Below are positions 19,481 through 28,457 of a stretch of 64,000 nt of DNA, in pieces. Source of the DNA: Pseudomonadales bacterium (GTDB lineage Bacteria; Pseudomonadota; Gammaproteobacteria; Pseudomonadales; UBA5518); assembly GCA_024234165.1 (NCBI GenBank), contig JACKOP010000001.1, positions 1 through 64,000 on the forward strand. Reading direction: 5' to 3'. Each line of letters begins with the position of its first letter. The first letter of the stretch is position 1. The position numbers and the translations under genes were made by a program. Under the pieces are notes generated by a model. That model searched no databases, had not been told where the DNA came from, and saw nothing but the letters and a program-made list of their open reading frames with translations.

Positions 19481-20353
19481 GTGCTGCGCTGGTTGCCCGT
19501 ACTGCAACTCGCCTGCGCCATCGTGTTCTCGATCACGGCCCGCGCCGATCCGGTCTCATCCGGGCGGGACTGGCGTCACATCGAACTCGAGGCGCGCAAA
19601 TTCCTGCTGGTTGCCAGATCCAGTGTCACGGTCGAGGCGCAATCGGCGGAGCAAGCCACGTCGCAGTTGGTCGATGTTGCAGGGCAAAGGGCACTTGCAG
19701 TGCCCGCGTCCGGCGCCTGGCGCATCGATGCACGCAGCAGCGCACCGGGTGCCAACTCGCATGTCACCGTCTGGCTGGCACGTGACAACCTGCAGTTGCT
19801 GCAGCGCGAGCGCCTCGATTCCATTCAGGGCGGGCGCTACAAGCTGACGCGCATCCTCGAGGACGGCAGTTACGGCTGGCAGCGCCGCGGCAGCGCCGCA
19901 GCGCGTGGCACCGCGCCCCGGGACTGGCCGCTGAAGCGCGAGCGCCTGCATCGGGCAGTGCGTACCGGTGATTGCACGGATTCCCTGGGCCTGTTGTTGT
20001 TGTCTGCCGATCTGGTGCGCAGTGAACGCGTGCGCTCGCTGGCGCGCGTGTGCACCGATGAGGGGGCGCTCGACGTCGCGCTCACACTGCAGGGGGATGC
20101 GCGCCAGAGGATTGCCCACACACGTGTCCAGCGTGGCCTGCGCACACGGGTCGAGTCCGAAACCGTGTGTCGACGGGTGGGTATGGCGGTCGAGAACGGT
20201 GCACAGAACGCCGACGATTTCCGGTTGCTGGGACTGACGGGGCGCTTGCAGGTCTGTGTGGATCTGGAAACCGGAGCGCCGTTGCAGTTGCTCGGAACCG
20301 AACCGATGCTCGGGGAATTCCGCATCGATGCAACGCTGATCGAAACAGATTAG
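19481..20353 (+). CDS. Exported protein of unknown function
   Basis: A 290-residue protein with a probable signal peptide (VLRWLPVLQLACAIVFSITARA). I did not recognise the family. The mature part is mostly beta/loop in character, with four cysteines in GDCTDS, ARVCTDEG, ETVCRRVG and LQVCVDLE that could form two disulphides in the periplasm. The start is taken as GTG at 19481, immediately after the SDR stop, because the signal peptide begins there; no ATG fits. The last part (CVDLETGAPLQLLGTEPMLGEF) resembles a lipid- or sugar-interacting fold but this is a guess. A hairpin follows the stop. Confidence 0.6.
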   Translation: MLRWLPVLQLACAIVFSITARADPVSSGRDWRHIELEARKFLLVARSSVTVEAQSAEQATSQLVDVAGQRALAVPASGAWRIDARSSAPGANSHVTVWLARDNLQLLQRERLDSIQGGRYKLTRILEDGSYGWQRRGSAAARGTAPRDWPLKRERLHRAVRTGDCTDSLGLLLLSADLVRSERVRSLARVCTDEGALDVALTLQGDARQRIAHTRVQRGLRTRVESETVCRRVGMAVENGAQNADDFRLLGLTGRLQVCVDLETGAPLQLLGTEPMLGEFRIDATLIETD

Positions 20354-20369
20354 CGAAAGGGGGGGGTGG

Positions 20370-20395
20370 ACACGGAACCCTGCGGGGTTCCGTGT
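20370..20395. terminator. Bidirectional hairpin between convergent genes
   Basis: An 11-bp perfect stem (ACACGGAACCC pairing with GGGTTCCGTGT) with a 4-base loop lies between the stops of the exported-protein gene and mdh. There is no long T run on either side, so termination strength is uncertain; the position between convergent genes supports the role. Confidence 0.6.
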
Positions 20396-20404
20396 CGCTG
20401 TCGA

Positions 20405-21385
20405 TCAGGGCAGCAGGTGCGCGACGGCGTCGCGTTCCTCGCTGAGTTCCTGTTCAGTGGCCTGCATCTTTGCGCGCGAGAAATCGTTGATCGTGGCACC
20501 TTGCACGATCTGCCAGTCGCCGTCCTTGCACGTGCATGGGAACGAGTAGATCAGACCTTTCTGGATGCCGTAGCTGCCGTCGCTGTAGACACCCATGCTG
20601 ACCCAGTCGCCTGGTGCCGTGCCGAGTGCCCAGCTGCGCATGTGGGCAATCGCGGCGTTGGCCGCCGAGGCAGCACTCGAGGCGCCACGTGCCTTGATCA
20701 CGGCGGCGCCACGCTGCTGTATCGTCGGGATGAAGTCGCTTTCATACCAACCGCGATCGACCAGCTCGAGTGCGGGCCTGCCGTTCACTTTGGCGTTGAA
20801 CAGATCCGGATACTGGGTCGAGGAGTGGTTGCCCCAGATCGTCATGTGCGTCACGGCGCTGACCGGGTTGCCGGTCCGGATCGCCAGTTGTGTGAGGGCG
20901 CGGTTGTGGTCGAGCCGCGTCATCGCGGTGAAGTGCCGCGGATCGATACCCGGTGCGTTGCGTTGTGCGATCAGTGCGTTGGTGTTGGCGGGGTTGCCGA
21001 CGACGAGCACGCGAATGTCGCGTGAGGCAGCGGCATCGATCGCCTTGCCCTGGACCGAGAAGATCGCCGCGTTGGCTTCGAGCAGATCCTTGCGCTCCAT
21101 GCCGGGACCGCGCGGGCGGGCGCCGACCAGCAGTGCGTATTGTGCGTCTGCAAATGCCTCTTCGGGCTTGTCGGTGCACACCATGCCGGCGAGCAGCGGG
21201 AATGCGCAGTCGTCGAGTTCCATCGCCACGCCCTGCAGTGCGCCGAGCGCCGGAGTGATCTCGAGCATCTGCAGGATCACCGGTTGGTCGGGACCCAGCA
21301 TCGCACCGGAAGCGATGCGGAACAGCAGGCTGTAGCTGATCTGGCCGGCGGCGCCGGTGACGGTTACGCGAACGGGTGTTTTCAT
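20405..21385 (-). CDS. mdh: Malate dehydrogenase (NAD-dependent)
   Basis: A 326-residue malate dehydrogenase of the longer, cytosolic-like type found in many proteobacteria. The Rossmann motif GAAGQISYSLLFRIASG is at residues 11-27. The substrate-binding arginines lie in ARPRGPGMER, and the catalytic His in MTIWGNHSSTQYPD. The enzyme interconverts malate and oxaloacetate in the TCA cycle. The ATG at 21385 starts the conserved sequence MKTPVRVTVTGAAGQ; the open frame extends upstream without conservation. It stands alone, convergent with the exported-protein gene and divergent from ttcA. Confidence 0.95.
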   Translation of the reverse strand: MKTPVRVTVTGAAGQISYSLLFRIASGAMLGPDQPVILQMLEITPALGALQGVAMELDDCAFPLLAGMVCTDKPEEAFADAQYALLVGARPRGPGMERKDLLEANAAIFSVQGKAIDAAASRDIRVLVVGNPANTNALIAQRNAPGIDPRHFTAMTRLDHNRALTQLAIRTGNPVSAVTHMTIWGNHSSTQYPDLFNAKVNGRPALELVDRGWYESDFIPTIQQRGAAVIKARGASSAASAANAAIAHMRSWALGTAPGDWVSMGVYSDGSYGIQKGLIYSFPCTCKDGDWQIVQGATINDFSRAKMQATEQELSEERDAVAHLLP

Positions 21386-21501
21386 CTCGAGGCTTTCCTG
21401 TAGTGTTGAAAAGATGAGCGTGGGGAGCAGGGCTCGGATTGTAGCGGCTGGGCCGGGATGCCGCCAACACGGGCGAGCGTCGGTATCGCGAAGGTGTGTG
21501 C

Positions 21502-21530
21502 ATGACCATCGGCGTGAAAGCCCGTAGAAT
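21502..21530 (+). promoter_or_regulatory. Sigma-70-like promoter of ttcA
   Basis: ATGACC (21502-21507) and TAGAAT (21525-21530) are 17 bases apart, followed by GCGCGCC. The same TAGAATGCGCGCC string stands just before ygiQ on the minus strand. Transcription would start about 30 bases before the ttcA GTG. Confidence 0.45.
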
Positions 21531-21563
21531 GCGCGCCCCGAACCGTTACCAGGAGGCGTTGTC

Positions 21564-22403
21564 GTGGCCCCGGCCGATCCCCGCAGGAGTCGTACCGAGT
21601 TCAACAAGCTGCAGAAGCGGCTGCGGCGCAACGTCGGGCGTGCGATCGAGGACTTCGCGATGATCGAGACCGGCGATCGTGTGATGGTCTGTCTCTCCGG
21701 CGGCAAGGATTCCTACGGGATGCTCGATATCCTGCTGAATCTGCAGAAGACGGCTCCGGTCGCCTTCGATCTGGTCGCGGTGAATCTCGATCAGAAACAG
21801 CCCGGATTTCCCGAGGAGGTCCTGCCGCGCTACCTGGAGTCGATCGGGGTAGAGTTCTACATCCTCGAGCGTGATACCTACAGCATCGTGAAATCGGTGA
21901 TCCCCGAGGGCAAGACCACCTGCAGCCTGTGCTCGCGGCTGCGCCGTGGCAACCTGTACGGCTTTGCTCGCGAGATCGGCGCGAGCAAGATTGCGCTCGG
22001 TCACCATCGCGACGACATCATCGAGACGCTGTTCCTGAACATGTTCCACGGTGGCAAGCTGAAGGCGATGCCGCCGAAGCTGCTGAGCGATGACGGAGAC
22101 AACGTGGTGATCCGGCCGCTTGCCTATTGCCGCGAAGAAGACCTCGCGGCGTACGCGACGTATCGGGAGTTTCCGATCATTCCGTGCAATCTGTGCGGTT
22201 CGCAGGACAACCTGCAGCGCAAGGCGATCAAGGAGATGCTGCGCGACTGGGAACGCCGCTTCCCGGGGCGCATCGACTCGATCTTCGGCGCGATCGGCAA
22301 CGTGGCGCCGTCACAGCTCGCCGATCCCCGCCTGTTCGATTTCCGCTCCCTGCGCGCCCGCCCTCCGGCGAGCGACCGTATCCGTGCGATCAACGTAGGT
22401 TGA
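21564..22403 (+). CDS. ttcA: tRNA 2-thiocytidine(32) synthetase TtcA
   Basis: A 279-residue TtcA enzyme, which thiolates cytidine 32 of several tRNAs with ATP and an iron-sulphur cluster. The PP-loop CLSGGKDSYGML binds ATP. The cysteine pairs CSLCSRLRRG and CNLCGSQ are the conserved cluster/sulphur sites. The start is GTG at 21564, with AGGAGG ten bases upstream. Length and all blocks are normal. It is followed by the flagellar fliE operon, which has its own sigma-54 promoter. Confidence 0.95.
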   Translation: MAPADPRRSRTEFNKLQKRLRRNVGRAIEDFAMIETGDRVMVCLSGGKDSYGMLDILLNLQKTAPVAFDLVAVNLDQKQPGFPEEVLPRYLESIGVEFYILERDTYSIVKSVIPEGKTTCSLCSRLRRGNLYGFAREIGASKIALGHHRDDIIETLFLNMFHGGKLKAMPPKLLSDDGDNVVIRPLAYCREEDLAAYATYREFPIIPCNLCGSQDNLQRKAIKEMLRDWERRFPGRIDSIFGAIGNVAPSQLADPRLFDFRSLRARPPASDRIRAINVG

Positions 22404-22450
22404 CCACGGCCTGCTCCAGGGCGGGATCGAATCCGTCCTTGTGTATACGT

Positions 22451-22466
22451 TGGCCCGAAATGTGCA
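22451..22466 (+). promoter_or_regulatory. Sigma-54 (RpoN) promoter of the fliE operon
   Basis: TGGCCCGAAATGTGCA matches the -24/-12 consensus TGGCACGNNNNTTGCW at all but two positions, with GG and GC separated by exactly ten bases. It lies 85 bases before fliE. In Pseudomonas-type flagellar hierarchies the fliE operon depends on RpoN and FleQ; the activator is not in this window. Confidence 0.65.
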
Positions 22467-22550
22467 CTCGCTGCTGCGTGGTCAGCAGAACGAGTCGCTG
22501 CGCCAAGAATCCGTCGCATGACGTGGATCGCTTTCGGGGAGGAGCCGGTG

Positions 22551-22907
22551 ATGGTCGAGCGGGCCGATATCGCACAGGTACTGGCGCAGATGCGCTCGAT
22601 CCAGGCGCAGATGCACCGCCCGGTGCACGAGGCGATGCCGGGGCAGATCGAACCCGGGCAACTGCTTCGCCCCCAGGAGGACGCGCCGGTCTTCGGTACG
22701 CTGTTCAGCCAGGCGATCGAACGCGTGAATGCCGTGCAGCAGGAAGCGAACGTGCTGCGCGAAGGCTATGAACTCGGAACGCCCGGAGTCAGTCTCACGC
22801 AGGTGATGATCGCGGCAGAGAAGTCGAGTATCGCGTTCGAGGCGATGACGCAGGTGCGCAATCGCCTGGTCGACGCGTACAAGGAAATAATGAACATGCC
22901 GGTCTGA
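22551..22907 (+). CDS. fliE: Flagellar hook-basal body junction protein FliE
   Basis: A 118-residue FliE, the adapter between the MS ring and the proximal rod. The conserved C-terminal helices are clear: FSQAIERVNAVQQEANVLRE, SLTQVMIAAEKSSIAFEA and MTQVRNRLVDAYKEIMNMPV. The ATG at 22551 follows GGGGAGGAG and is preferred to the earlier ATG at 22518, whose extension is not conserved. It is the first gene of fliEFGHIJ and lies 85 bases after an RpoN promoter. Confidence 0.95.
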   Translation: MVERADIAQVLAQMRSIQAQMHRPVHEAMPGQIEPGQLLRPQEDAPVFGTLFSQAIERVNAVQQEANVLREGYELGTPGVSLTQVMIAAEKSSIAFEAMTQVRNRLVDAYKEIMNMPV

Positions 22908-22941
22908 TACCTGAGGTATCACCGGCGGAGGCACGGCGAGC

Positions 22942-24642
22942 ATGGCAGAACAGGAAGTGCAGGGCGGAGCACAGTTGCCTGCGGTGAGTGGCGGTGCGGC
23001 CGCTGCGACGCTGACTCCCTATATCGCCGGCATTGCCACCCTGTCGATTCCGCGCCAGGTCGGGGTGATCGTCGGCCTGGCGGTCAGCATCGCGCTCGCC
23101 GTATGGCTGGTGCTGTGGTCGCAGGGTGCCGACATGCGTCCGCTCTACGGCAGCATGGAAAATCTCGATGCGACTGCCGTGACAGGCACGCTGGAGTCGC
23201 GCGGCATCAAGTACCGTATCGACGCTGACAGCGGTGCCCTGCTGGTCGAGTCTTCGCGTCTGCACGAAGCACGGCTGGCGTTGGCGCAGGCCGGCGTGCC
23301 GAGTCAGCGCGCGGTGGGGCTCGAGATGCTCGAACGCGATCAGGGTATCGGCACCAGCCAGTTCATCGAGACGGCGCGCTATCGGCGTGGTCTCGAAAAC
23401 GAACTCGCACGCACGATCGCGAGCATCAACGGGGTACGTGGCGCGCGTGTCCATCTGGCATTGCCGGAGCGTTCGGCGTTCGTGCGCGATCAGCGCAAGG
23501 CAGCAGCTTCGGTACTGCTCGAGGTGCAACCCGGACGCGTGGTCGAGGAAGGGCAGGTGCGGGCGATCGGCAATCTGGTCGCCTCCAGCGTGCCCGGACT
23601 GGAGTTGGCCGCAGTGACGATCGTCGATCAGCACGGCAAGCTGCTGTCGGACTTCACCGAGGACGCCGAAGCGGCGGCTGCGAATCGCCAGCTCGAATAC
23701 ACGGCCCGGCTCGAAGACCAGCTCGTGCAGCGGGTACACCGCATTCTCGACCCCATCGTCGGCAACGGCCACTACAAGGCAGAAGTCACTGCGGACGTGG
23801 ATTTCACCGCGGTGGAACGGGCCGATGAGATCTACAACCCCGACTTGCCGGCGCTGCGCAGCGAACAGCGCCTCGACGAGCAGCGTACAGGCGGAGCTGC
23901 CGGCGCCGGTATCCCGGGCGCACTCAGTAACCAGCCGCCGGTGGGTGGGGTGGCACCGGAAGTCGTGCCCGGTGCGCAGCCCGCTGGCGCGGCGCAACCG
24001 GCCGAACCGCGTGATGTACGCAGCCAGGCGACGCGCAACTACGAACTCGACCGCTCGCTGAGCTACACCCGGCACCAGGTCGGCAAGGTGCGCCGGCTCA
24101 CGGTTGCCGTCGTGCTTGATGATCGCACGCGCCTCGATGCCGAAGGCAAGCGTGAAAGCGTGGCCTGGGATGAGGGGGCGCTGGCGAGGATCACCACGGT
24201 GGTGCGTGACGCAGTGGGTTACGATGCGGCGCGTGGTGACAGCGTCAACGTCGTGAATGCGGCCTTCTTCAGCCTGGGCGCTGAAGACGCGGCGATCGAG
24301 GACGACCCGTTCTGGCGCCAGGACTGGTTCCTTCCGCTGTTGCGCCAGGTGCTGGCGGCCGTTGCGTTGCTGGTATTGCTGCTGGTGGTGGTGGCACCCG
24401 TGCTACGCTCGTTGAGCAGCAATACCCGTGAGCTGCGTGCCCTCGAGGAGAGGCAGCAGGCCGAGCGCGCACGGCTCGAGGCCGGGCAGGCGGGAGCAGG
24501 AGGCGAAGGAGCCGAGGCACTGCTGCTACCGGGGCCGGCGCGCGAGTACCAGCGCCGCCTGTCGGCGGTGCAGGCGATGGTCGAAGGGGATCCCGAACGT
24601 GTGGCGCAGGTGATACGCAGGTGGGTGCGTGACAGCGACTGA
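22942..24642 (+). CDS. fliF: Flagellar MS-ring protein FliF
   Basis: A 566-residue FliF. Membrane helices lie near residues 35-57 (VGVIVGLAVSIALAVWLVLW) and near 462-485 (VLAAVALLVLLLVVVAPVL), flanking the periplasmic ring-building domains (RLALAQAGVPSQRAVGLEML; ARVHLALPERSAFV). The cytoplasmic tail (PGPAREYQRRLSAVQAMVEGD) binds FliG. FliF multimers form the MS ring in the inner membrane. Its end overlaps the GTG start of fliG by 14 bases. A Gly/Pro/Ala-rich low-complexity insert lies at about residues 314-345, as in many FliF proteins. Confidence 0.96.
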   Translation: MAEQEVQGGAQLPAVSGGAAAATLTPYIAGIATLSIPRQVGVIVGLAVSIALAVWLVLWSQGADMRPLYGSMENLDATAVTGTLESRGIKYRIDADSGALLVESSRLHEARLALAQAGVPSQRAVGLEMLERDQGIGTSQFIETARYRRGLENELARTIASINGVRGARVHLALPERSAFVRDQRKAAASVLLEVQPGRVVEEGQVRAIGNLVASSVPGLELAAVTIVDQHGKLLSDFTEDAEAAAANRQLEYTARLEDQLVQRVHRILDPIVGNGHYKAEVTADVDFTAVERADEIYNPDLPALRSEQRLDEQRTGGAAGAGIPGALSNQPPVGGVAPEVVPGAQPAGAAQPAEPRDVRSQATRNYELDRSLSYTRHQVGKVRRLTVAVVLDDRTRLDAEGKRESVAWDEGALARITTVVRDAVGYDAARGDSVNVVNAAFFSLGAEDAAIEDDPFWRQDWFLPLLRQVLAAVALLVLLLVVVAPVLRSLSSNTRELRALEERQQAERARLEAGQAGAGGEGAEALLLPGPAREYQRRLSAVQAMVEGDPERVAQVIRRWVRDSD

Positions 24643-25648
24643 AGAAAAGCAGGGTGCGGATCTCACGCCATTGGAGCAGGCGGCGATCCTGTTGCTGTCG
24701 GTCGGCGAGGCGAACGCTGCACGCATCCTGCGTCACCTCGGTCCCAAGGAAGTACAGAAGGTCGGCGCGCAGATGGCCAGCATGGGTGACATCGAAGCGC
24801 GCGATGTCTCGCGGGTGATGGAGCGCCTGCTGCTCGAGGCCAACACGGCCAGCGGTCTGGGTGTCGGCACCGAATCGTACATCCGCAATGTGCTGATCGA
24901 GGCACTCGGCGAGGAGCGTGCCGGCACGCTGATCGATCAGATCCTGATGAGCGACAAGACCAGAGGGCTGGAGGCCCTGCGCTGGATGAATCCGAAGCTG
25001 GTCGCGAACACGATCGGTGGTGAACACCCGCAGATCCAGGCGGTGATCCTGTCGTACCTGCATCCGGACCAGGCAGCCGAGGTATTGACGTACTTCCCGG
25101 ACAAGGCGCGTGCGGACCTGCTGATGCGCGTGGCAACCATGGAGTCGGTGAATGCCAGCGCGTTGCAGGAGCTCAATCGCATCGTCGAGGGGGAACTCGC
25201 CGGTTCCGGATTGCCACAGGGGCAGTTCCGTGGCGGTATCAAGTTCGCAGCCGACATCATGAACAACCTCGAGACTGCAACCGAACAGGCGCTGATCGAG
25301 CAGATCCGCGAGGCCGACGAGACGCTTGGCAGCCGCATCCAGGATCTGATGTTCGTGTTCGACGACCTGAAGACCATCGACGACCAGGGCATCCAGTCGC
25401 TGCTGCGCGAGGTGTCGTCGGAGGTGCTGGTGCTGGCGCTGAAGGCGGCCGACGACGATCTCAAGGCCAAGATCTTCGGCAACATGTCGAAGCGCGCCGG
25501 CGAGTTGCTGCGTGACGACCTCGAAGCGAAGGGGCCGGTGCGCGTCAGCGACGTGGAGAATGCGCAGCGCGAGATTCTCGTGGTGGCACGGCGCATGGCC
25601 GACGCCGGTGAGATTTCGCTCGGTGGCGCTTCCGAGGCAATGATATGA
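24629..25648 (+). CDS. fliG: Flagellar motor switch protein FliG
   Basis: A 339-residue FliG, the rotor component that contacts MotA. The N-terminal FliF-binding domain (EQAAILLLSVGEANAARILR), the middle domain with the EHPQ motif (GGEHPQIQAVILSYL) and the C-terminal torque domain (MFVFDDLKTIDDQGIQSLLR) with its charged residues are all present. It starts with GTG inside the fliF 3' end. The overlap suggests coupling, as FliF and FliG are needed in equal amounts. Confidence 0.97.
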   Translation: MTATEEKQGADLTPLEQAAILLLSVGEANAARILRHLGPKEVQKVGAQMASMGDIEARDVSRVMERLLLEANTASGLGVGTESYIRNVLIEALGEERAGTLIDQILMSDKTRGLEALRWMNPKLVANTIGGEHPQIQAVILSYLHPDQAAEVLTYFPDKARADLLMRVATMESVNASALQELNRIVEGELAGSGLPQGQFRGGIKFAADIMNNLETATEQALIEQIREADETLGSRIQDLMFVFDDLKTIDDQGIQSLLREVSSEVLVLALKAADDDLKAKIFGNMSKRAGELLRDDLEAKGPVRVSDVENAQREILVVARRMADAGEISLGGASEAMI

Positions 25649-25670
25649 ATCCGTCGTCGGTGCGTGTCGC

Positions 25671-26456
25671 ATGAGCCGCCAGCGCCGCATTCCGGCCGGG
25701 CGTGCGACCCCCTACGCCAACTGGTCGTTGCCGCCGGTTCCCGCCGGGGCAGTGGTGCGGGCAGAGAGCGCGCGCATGCGCCAGCGCCGCGTCGCCGAGG
25801 TCGACACCGATGCGGTGCCGTTCGGCAGCGCGGGGCTGGAGCAGGAACTCGCGGCAAACGTGCGCTCGGGACGCTTCTCGCCCGGAGTCGGTGCGCGTGA
25901 GGTGGAGTCGATCGTCGCGGCAGCCGCAGAGGAGGGGCATCGCGACGGGTTTGCCGCCGGTCATGCCGAAGGCCTGGTACAGGGGGAACGCGCAGGGCGC
26001 GCGGAAGGCCTTGCCGCCGGACGCCGCTATCTGGAAGAGGCAGCGGGACGTTTCGCGGGATTGCTCGAAGCGCTGCAGGCGCCCCTGCACGGGCAGGAAG
26101 ATGCGCTGCGTGATGCCTTGCTTGCAGCGGTGCTGCAGATAGCGCGGGTGGTGCTGCGCGTCGAGACGCAGTTGCAGCCCGGGCATATCGCCCAGGTGCT
26201 CGACGAGGCATTGGCCGCGTTGCCGATCGGTGCACGTGCGGTGCGGGTCTTCGTCAGCGCAGCCGACCGCGAGTTGCTGGAGGATTTCGGTGGCGGCGAG
26301 GCGGTGCCTTTGCTGCTGGTGGACCCCGCTCTGGCAGCGGGTGACTGCCGGGTCGAAGCCGAGGATTCCCTGGTCGACTTCACGCAATCGGCACGTTTTG
26401 CCGCGATTGCGGAACAGTTTCTGGGGCATGTGGGCGCTGGCCCGGAGAGCCGGTGA
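25671..26456 (+). CDS. fliH: Flagellar export stator protein FliH
   Basis: A 261-residue FliH, which binds the FliI ATPase and docks it to the export gate. The N-terminal 80 residues are variable. The middle has the FliH Gly-rich repeat helix (GFAAGHAEGLVQGERAGRAEGLAAGRR read in pieces), a hallmark GxxxG array. The C-terminal part (ALLAAVLQIARVVLRVETQ; VEAEDSLVDFTQSARFA) matches the FliI-binding domain. It overlaps fliI by four bases. Low overall conservation is normal for FliH. Confidence 0.88.
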   Translation: MSRQRRIPAGRATPYANWSLPPVPAGAVVRAESARMRQRRVAEVDTDAVPFGSAGLEQELAANVRSGRFSPGVGAREVESIVAAAAEEGHRDGFAAGHAEGLVQGERAGRAEGLAAGRRYLEEAAGRFAGLLEALQAPLHGQEDALRDALLAAVLQIARVVLRVETQLQPGHIAQVLDEALAALPIGARAVRVFVSAADRELLEDFGGGEAVPLLLVDPALAAGDCRVEAEDSLVDFTQSARFAAIAEQFLGHVGAGPESR

Positions 26457-27856
26457 GCATATCTTCCTACGCTGATTGCGTGCGCGCAGCGGCGGCACGC
26501 ATACGTCACGATTGCGCACCGGTCGCCGAGGGCCGTCTGACCCGCGTGATCGGCATGACGCTGGAAGCGACCGGCCTCGATTGCGCGTTGGGGCAACGCT
26601 GCCTGATCCGCCTGCACGATACGAGCGTGGCAGCAGCCGAGGTGGTTGGTTTCAGCGGCGAGCGGGTATTCCTGATGCCGGCGGCGCGTACCGGCGGCCT
26701 GCGCCCGGGTTTGCGGGTGCGGCCGCTGGCGTCGAACGTCGAGGTGCCGTGCGGGGAGGGTCTGTTCGGGCGCGTACTCGACGGTGCCGGACAGCCGATC
26801 GATGGCAAGGGACCGCTTGGCAGTGTTGATTTCGTGCCGCTGGACGGGCGCCCGATCAATCCGCTGCGACGTGCGCCGATCCGCACGCCGCTCGATGTCG
26901 GCGTGCGGTCGATCAACGCGCTGCTGACCGTGGGCCGCGGGCAGCGGCTGGGGATCTTCGCCGGCAGTGGTGTCGGCAAGAGCATGCTGCTCGGCATGAT
27001 GACGCGCTTCACCGAGGCCGACGTCACGGTGGTGGGTCTCGTTGGCGAGCGGGGACGCGAAGCGCGCGAGTTCGTCGAGGATATCCTCGGCACCGAGGGC
27101 ATGCGCCGTGCGGTGGTGGTGGTCTCGCCTGCCGACGATGTGCCGCTGATGCGCCTGCGCAGCGCGCGTCTGGCCACGCGCATCGCCGAGGATTTCCGTG
27201 ACCGTGGTCGCCATGTGCTGTTGCTGATGGACTCGCTGACACGCTTCGCCCAGGCGCAACGCGAAATCGGACTTGCGGTCGGTGAGCCGCCGGCGACGCG
27301 TGGTTACCCGCCCTCGGTGTTTGCACGTATCCCCGATCTGGTCGAACGTGCGGGCAACAGCGAGATCGGGCAGGGATCCATCACCGCGTTCTACACCGTG
27401 CTCACCGAAGGCGACGATCTGCAGGATCCGGTTGCCGATGCCGCACGTGCGATCCTGGATGGCCACGTCGTGCTTTCACGCACGCTGGCCGAGGAAGGGC
27501 AGTATCCGGCTGTCGATGTGGAAGCGTCGATTTCGCGCGCGATGCCGTCGATTACGACGACGGTACATCGCGGTGCGGCGCTGGAGTTCAAGAAACTGTA
27601 TGCGCGCTTCCAGCAGAACCGCGACCTGATCAGCGTGGGCGCGTATGCGCCGGGGAGCGACGCCGATACCGATCGGGCCGTGGCGCGCATGCCCGTGATG
27701 CGCCAGTTCCTGCAGCAGCAGATCGACGAACGCGTGCCGTTTGCCGACAGCGTTGCGCAACTCGACGGACTGTTCGGGGATGCGGCCGGCGAGCAGTCGC
27801 TCGTGCGTCGCAACGCGCGCATGCAGGACGCAGGCTCCGGCGGGATTGTTCCGTGA
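26453..27856 (+). CDS. fliI: Flagellum-specific ATPase FliI
   Basis: A 467-residue ATPase of the flagellar type III export apparatus. The P-loop is GIFAGSGVGKSMLLG, with the catalytic Glu in GLVGERGREAREFVED and the Walker B string HVLLLMDSLTRFAQAQREI. Further family blocks are PPSVFARIPDLVERAG and DGHVVLSRTLAEEGQYPAVDV. With FliH and FliJ it delivers and unfolds export substrates. Four-base overlaps on both sides (fliH, fliJ) show tight coupling. Confidence 0.97.
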   Translation: MSISSYADCVRAAAARIRHDCAPVAEGRLTRVIGMTLEATGLDCALGQRCLIRLHDTSVAAAEVVGFSGERVFLMPAARTGGLRPGLRVRPLASNVEVPCGEGLFGRVLDGAGQPIDGKGPLGSVDFVPLDGRPINPLRRAPIRTPLDVGVRSINALLTVGRGQRLGIFAGSGVGKSMLLGMMTRFTEADVTVVGLVGERGREAREFVEDILGTEGMRRAVVVVSPADDVPLMRLRSARLATRIAEDFRDRGRHVLLLMDSLTRFAQAQREIGLAVGEPPATRGYPPSVFARIPDLVERAGNSEIGQGSITAFYTVLTEGDDLQDPVADAARAILDGHVVLSRTLAEEGQYPAVDVEASISRAMPSITTTVHRGAALEFKKLYARFQQNRDLISVGAYAPGSDADTDRAVARMPVMRQFLQQQIDERVPFADSVAQLDGLFGDAAGEQSLVRRNARMQDAGSGGIVP

Positions 27857-28308
27857 AACCCCGTTCTGCCCGCCTGCAGACGCTGGCGCAGCTCGCGGCG
27901 CTTGCCGAACGTGACGCCAGGTTGCGGCTGGGGCGGGCGAATGCCGAACTGCACCGGCGTGAGGCGCAGCAGTCGCAGCTCGAATCCTGGGCGCAGGAGT
28001 ACGCAACGCAGTGGTTGCAGGCCGGGCAGAGCGGAATTCCGGGGCATGCGCTGACGCGGCTGGCGGCGTTTTGCGCCAGCCTGGACGGCACGCTGGAGAC
28101 TCAGCGGCAAGCGGTGCTGCAGGCGCGCGACGCCAGTGCGCAGGCCGTGACTCGATGGCACGGTGTGCGCAATCGCCAGCGAGCCTTCGACGAGCTGGCG
28201 GCGCGCCTGCGTCGTGACGAACAACAGGCTGCCGCACGCCAGGAGCAACTCCGCCTCGACGAACTGGCGGGCATTGCAAGCCGGGCAGGACTTTCTGAGG
28301 GTGGTTGA
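27853..28308 (+). CDS. fliJ: Flagellar export chaperone FliJ
   Basis: A 151-residue mostly helical, coiled-coil protein in the FliJ position. The sequence is rich in Arg, Gln, Glu and Ala (LQTLAQLAALAERDARLRLG; RQAVLQARDASAQAVTRWHG), as expected for the two-helix FliJ that sits in the FliI ring and helps use the proton motive force. FliJ is poorly conserved; the call rests on position, size and helical character. It overlaps fliI by four bases. Confidence 0.82.
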   Translation: MKPRSARLQTLAQLAALAERDARLRLGRANAELHRREAQQSQLESWAQEYATQWLQAGQSGIPGHALTRLAAFCASLDGTLETQRQAVLQARDASAQAVTRWHGVRNRQRAFDELAARLRRDEQQAAARQEQLRLDELAGIASRAGLSEGG

Positions 28309-28357
28309 AGAGACTGTCGCAAAAGGCTCTCGAGCGCTGGCATGGTCCGCGCGTGAC

Positions 28358-28383
28358 AACGCCACCCGTTTCGCGGCGTTTTT
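28358..28383 (+). terminator. Possible intrinsic terminator after fliJ
   Basis: AACGCC pairs with GGCGTT across an 11-base loop and is followed by TTT, in the 149-base gap between fliJ and fliK. The stem is short, so it would be weak or partial, lowering fliK expression relative to fliE-J. Confidence 0.35.
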
Positions 28384-28457
28384 GCGCCAGCCTTTGAAAC
28401 CTGGCGCAGCGCTTGCATCGGGGTGCCTCGTCATGGCGATCATACGTGGAGATCCCG

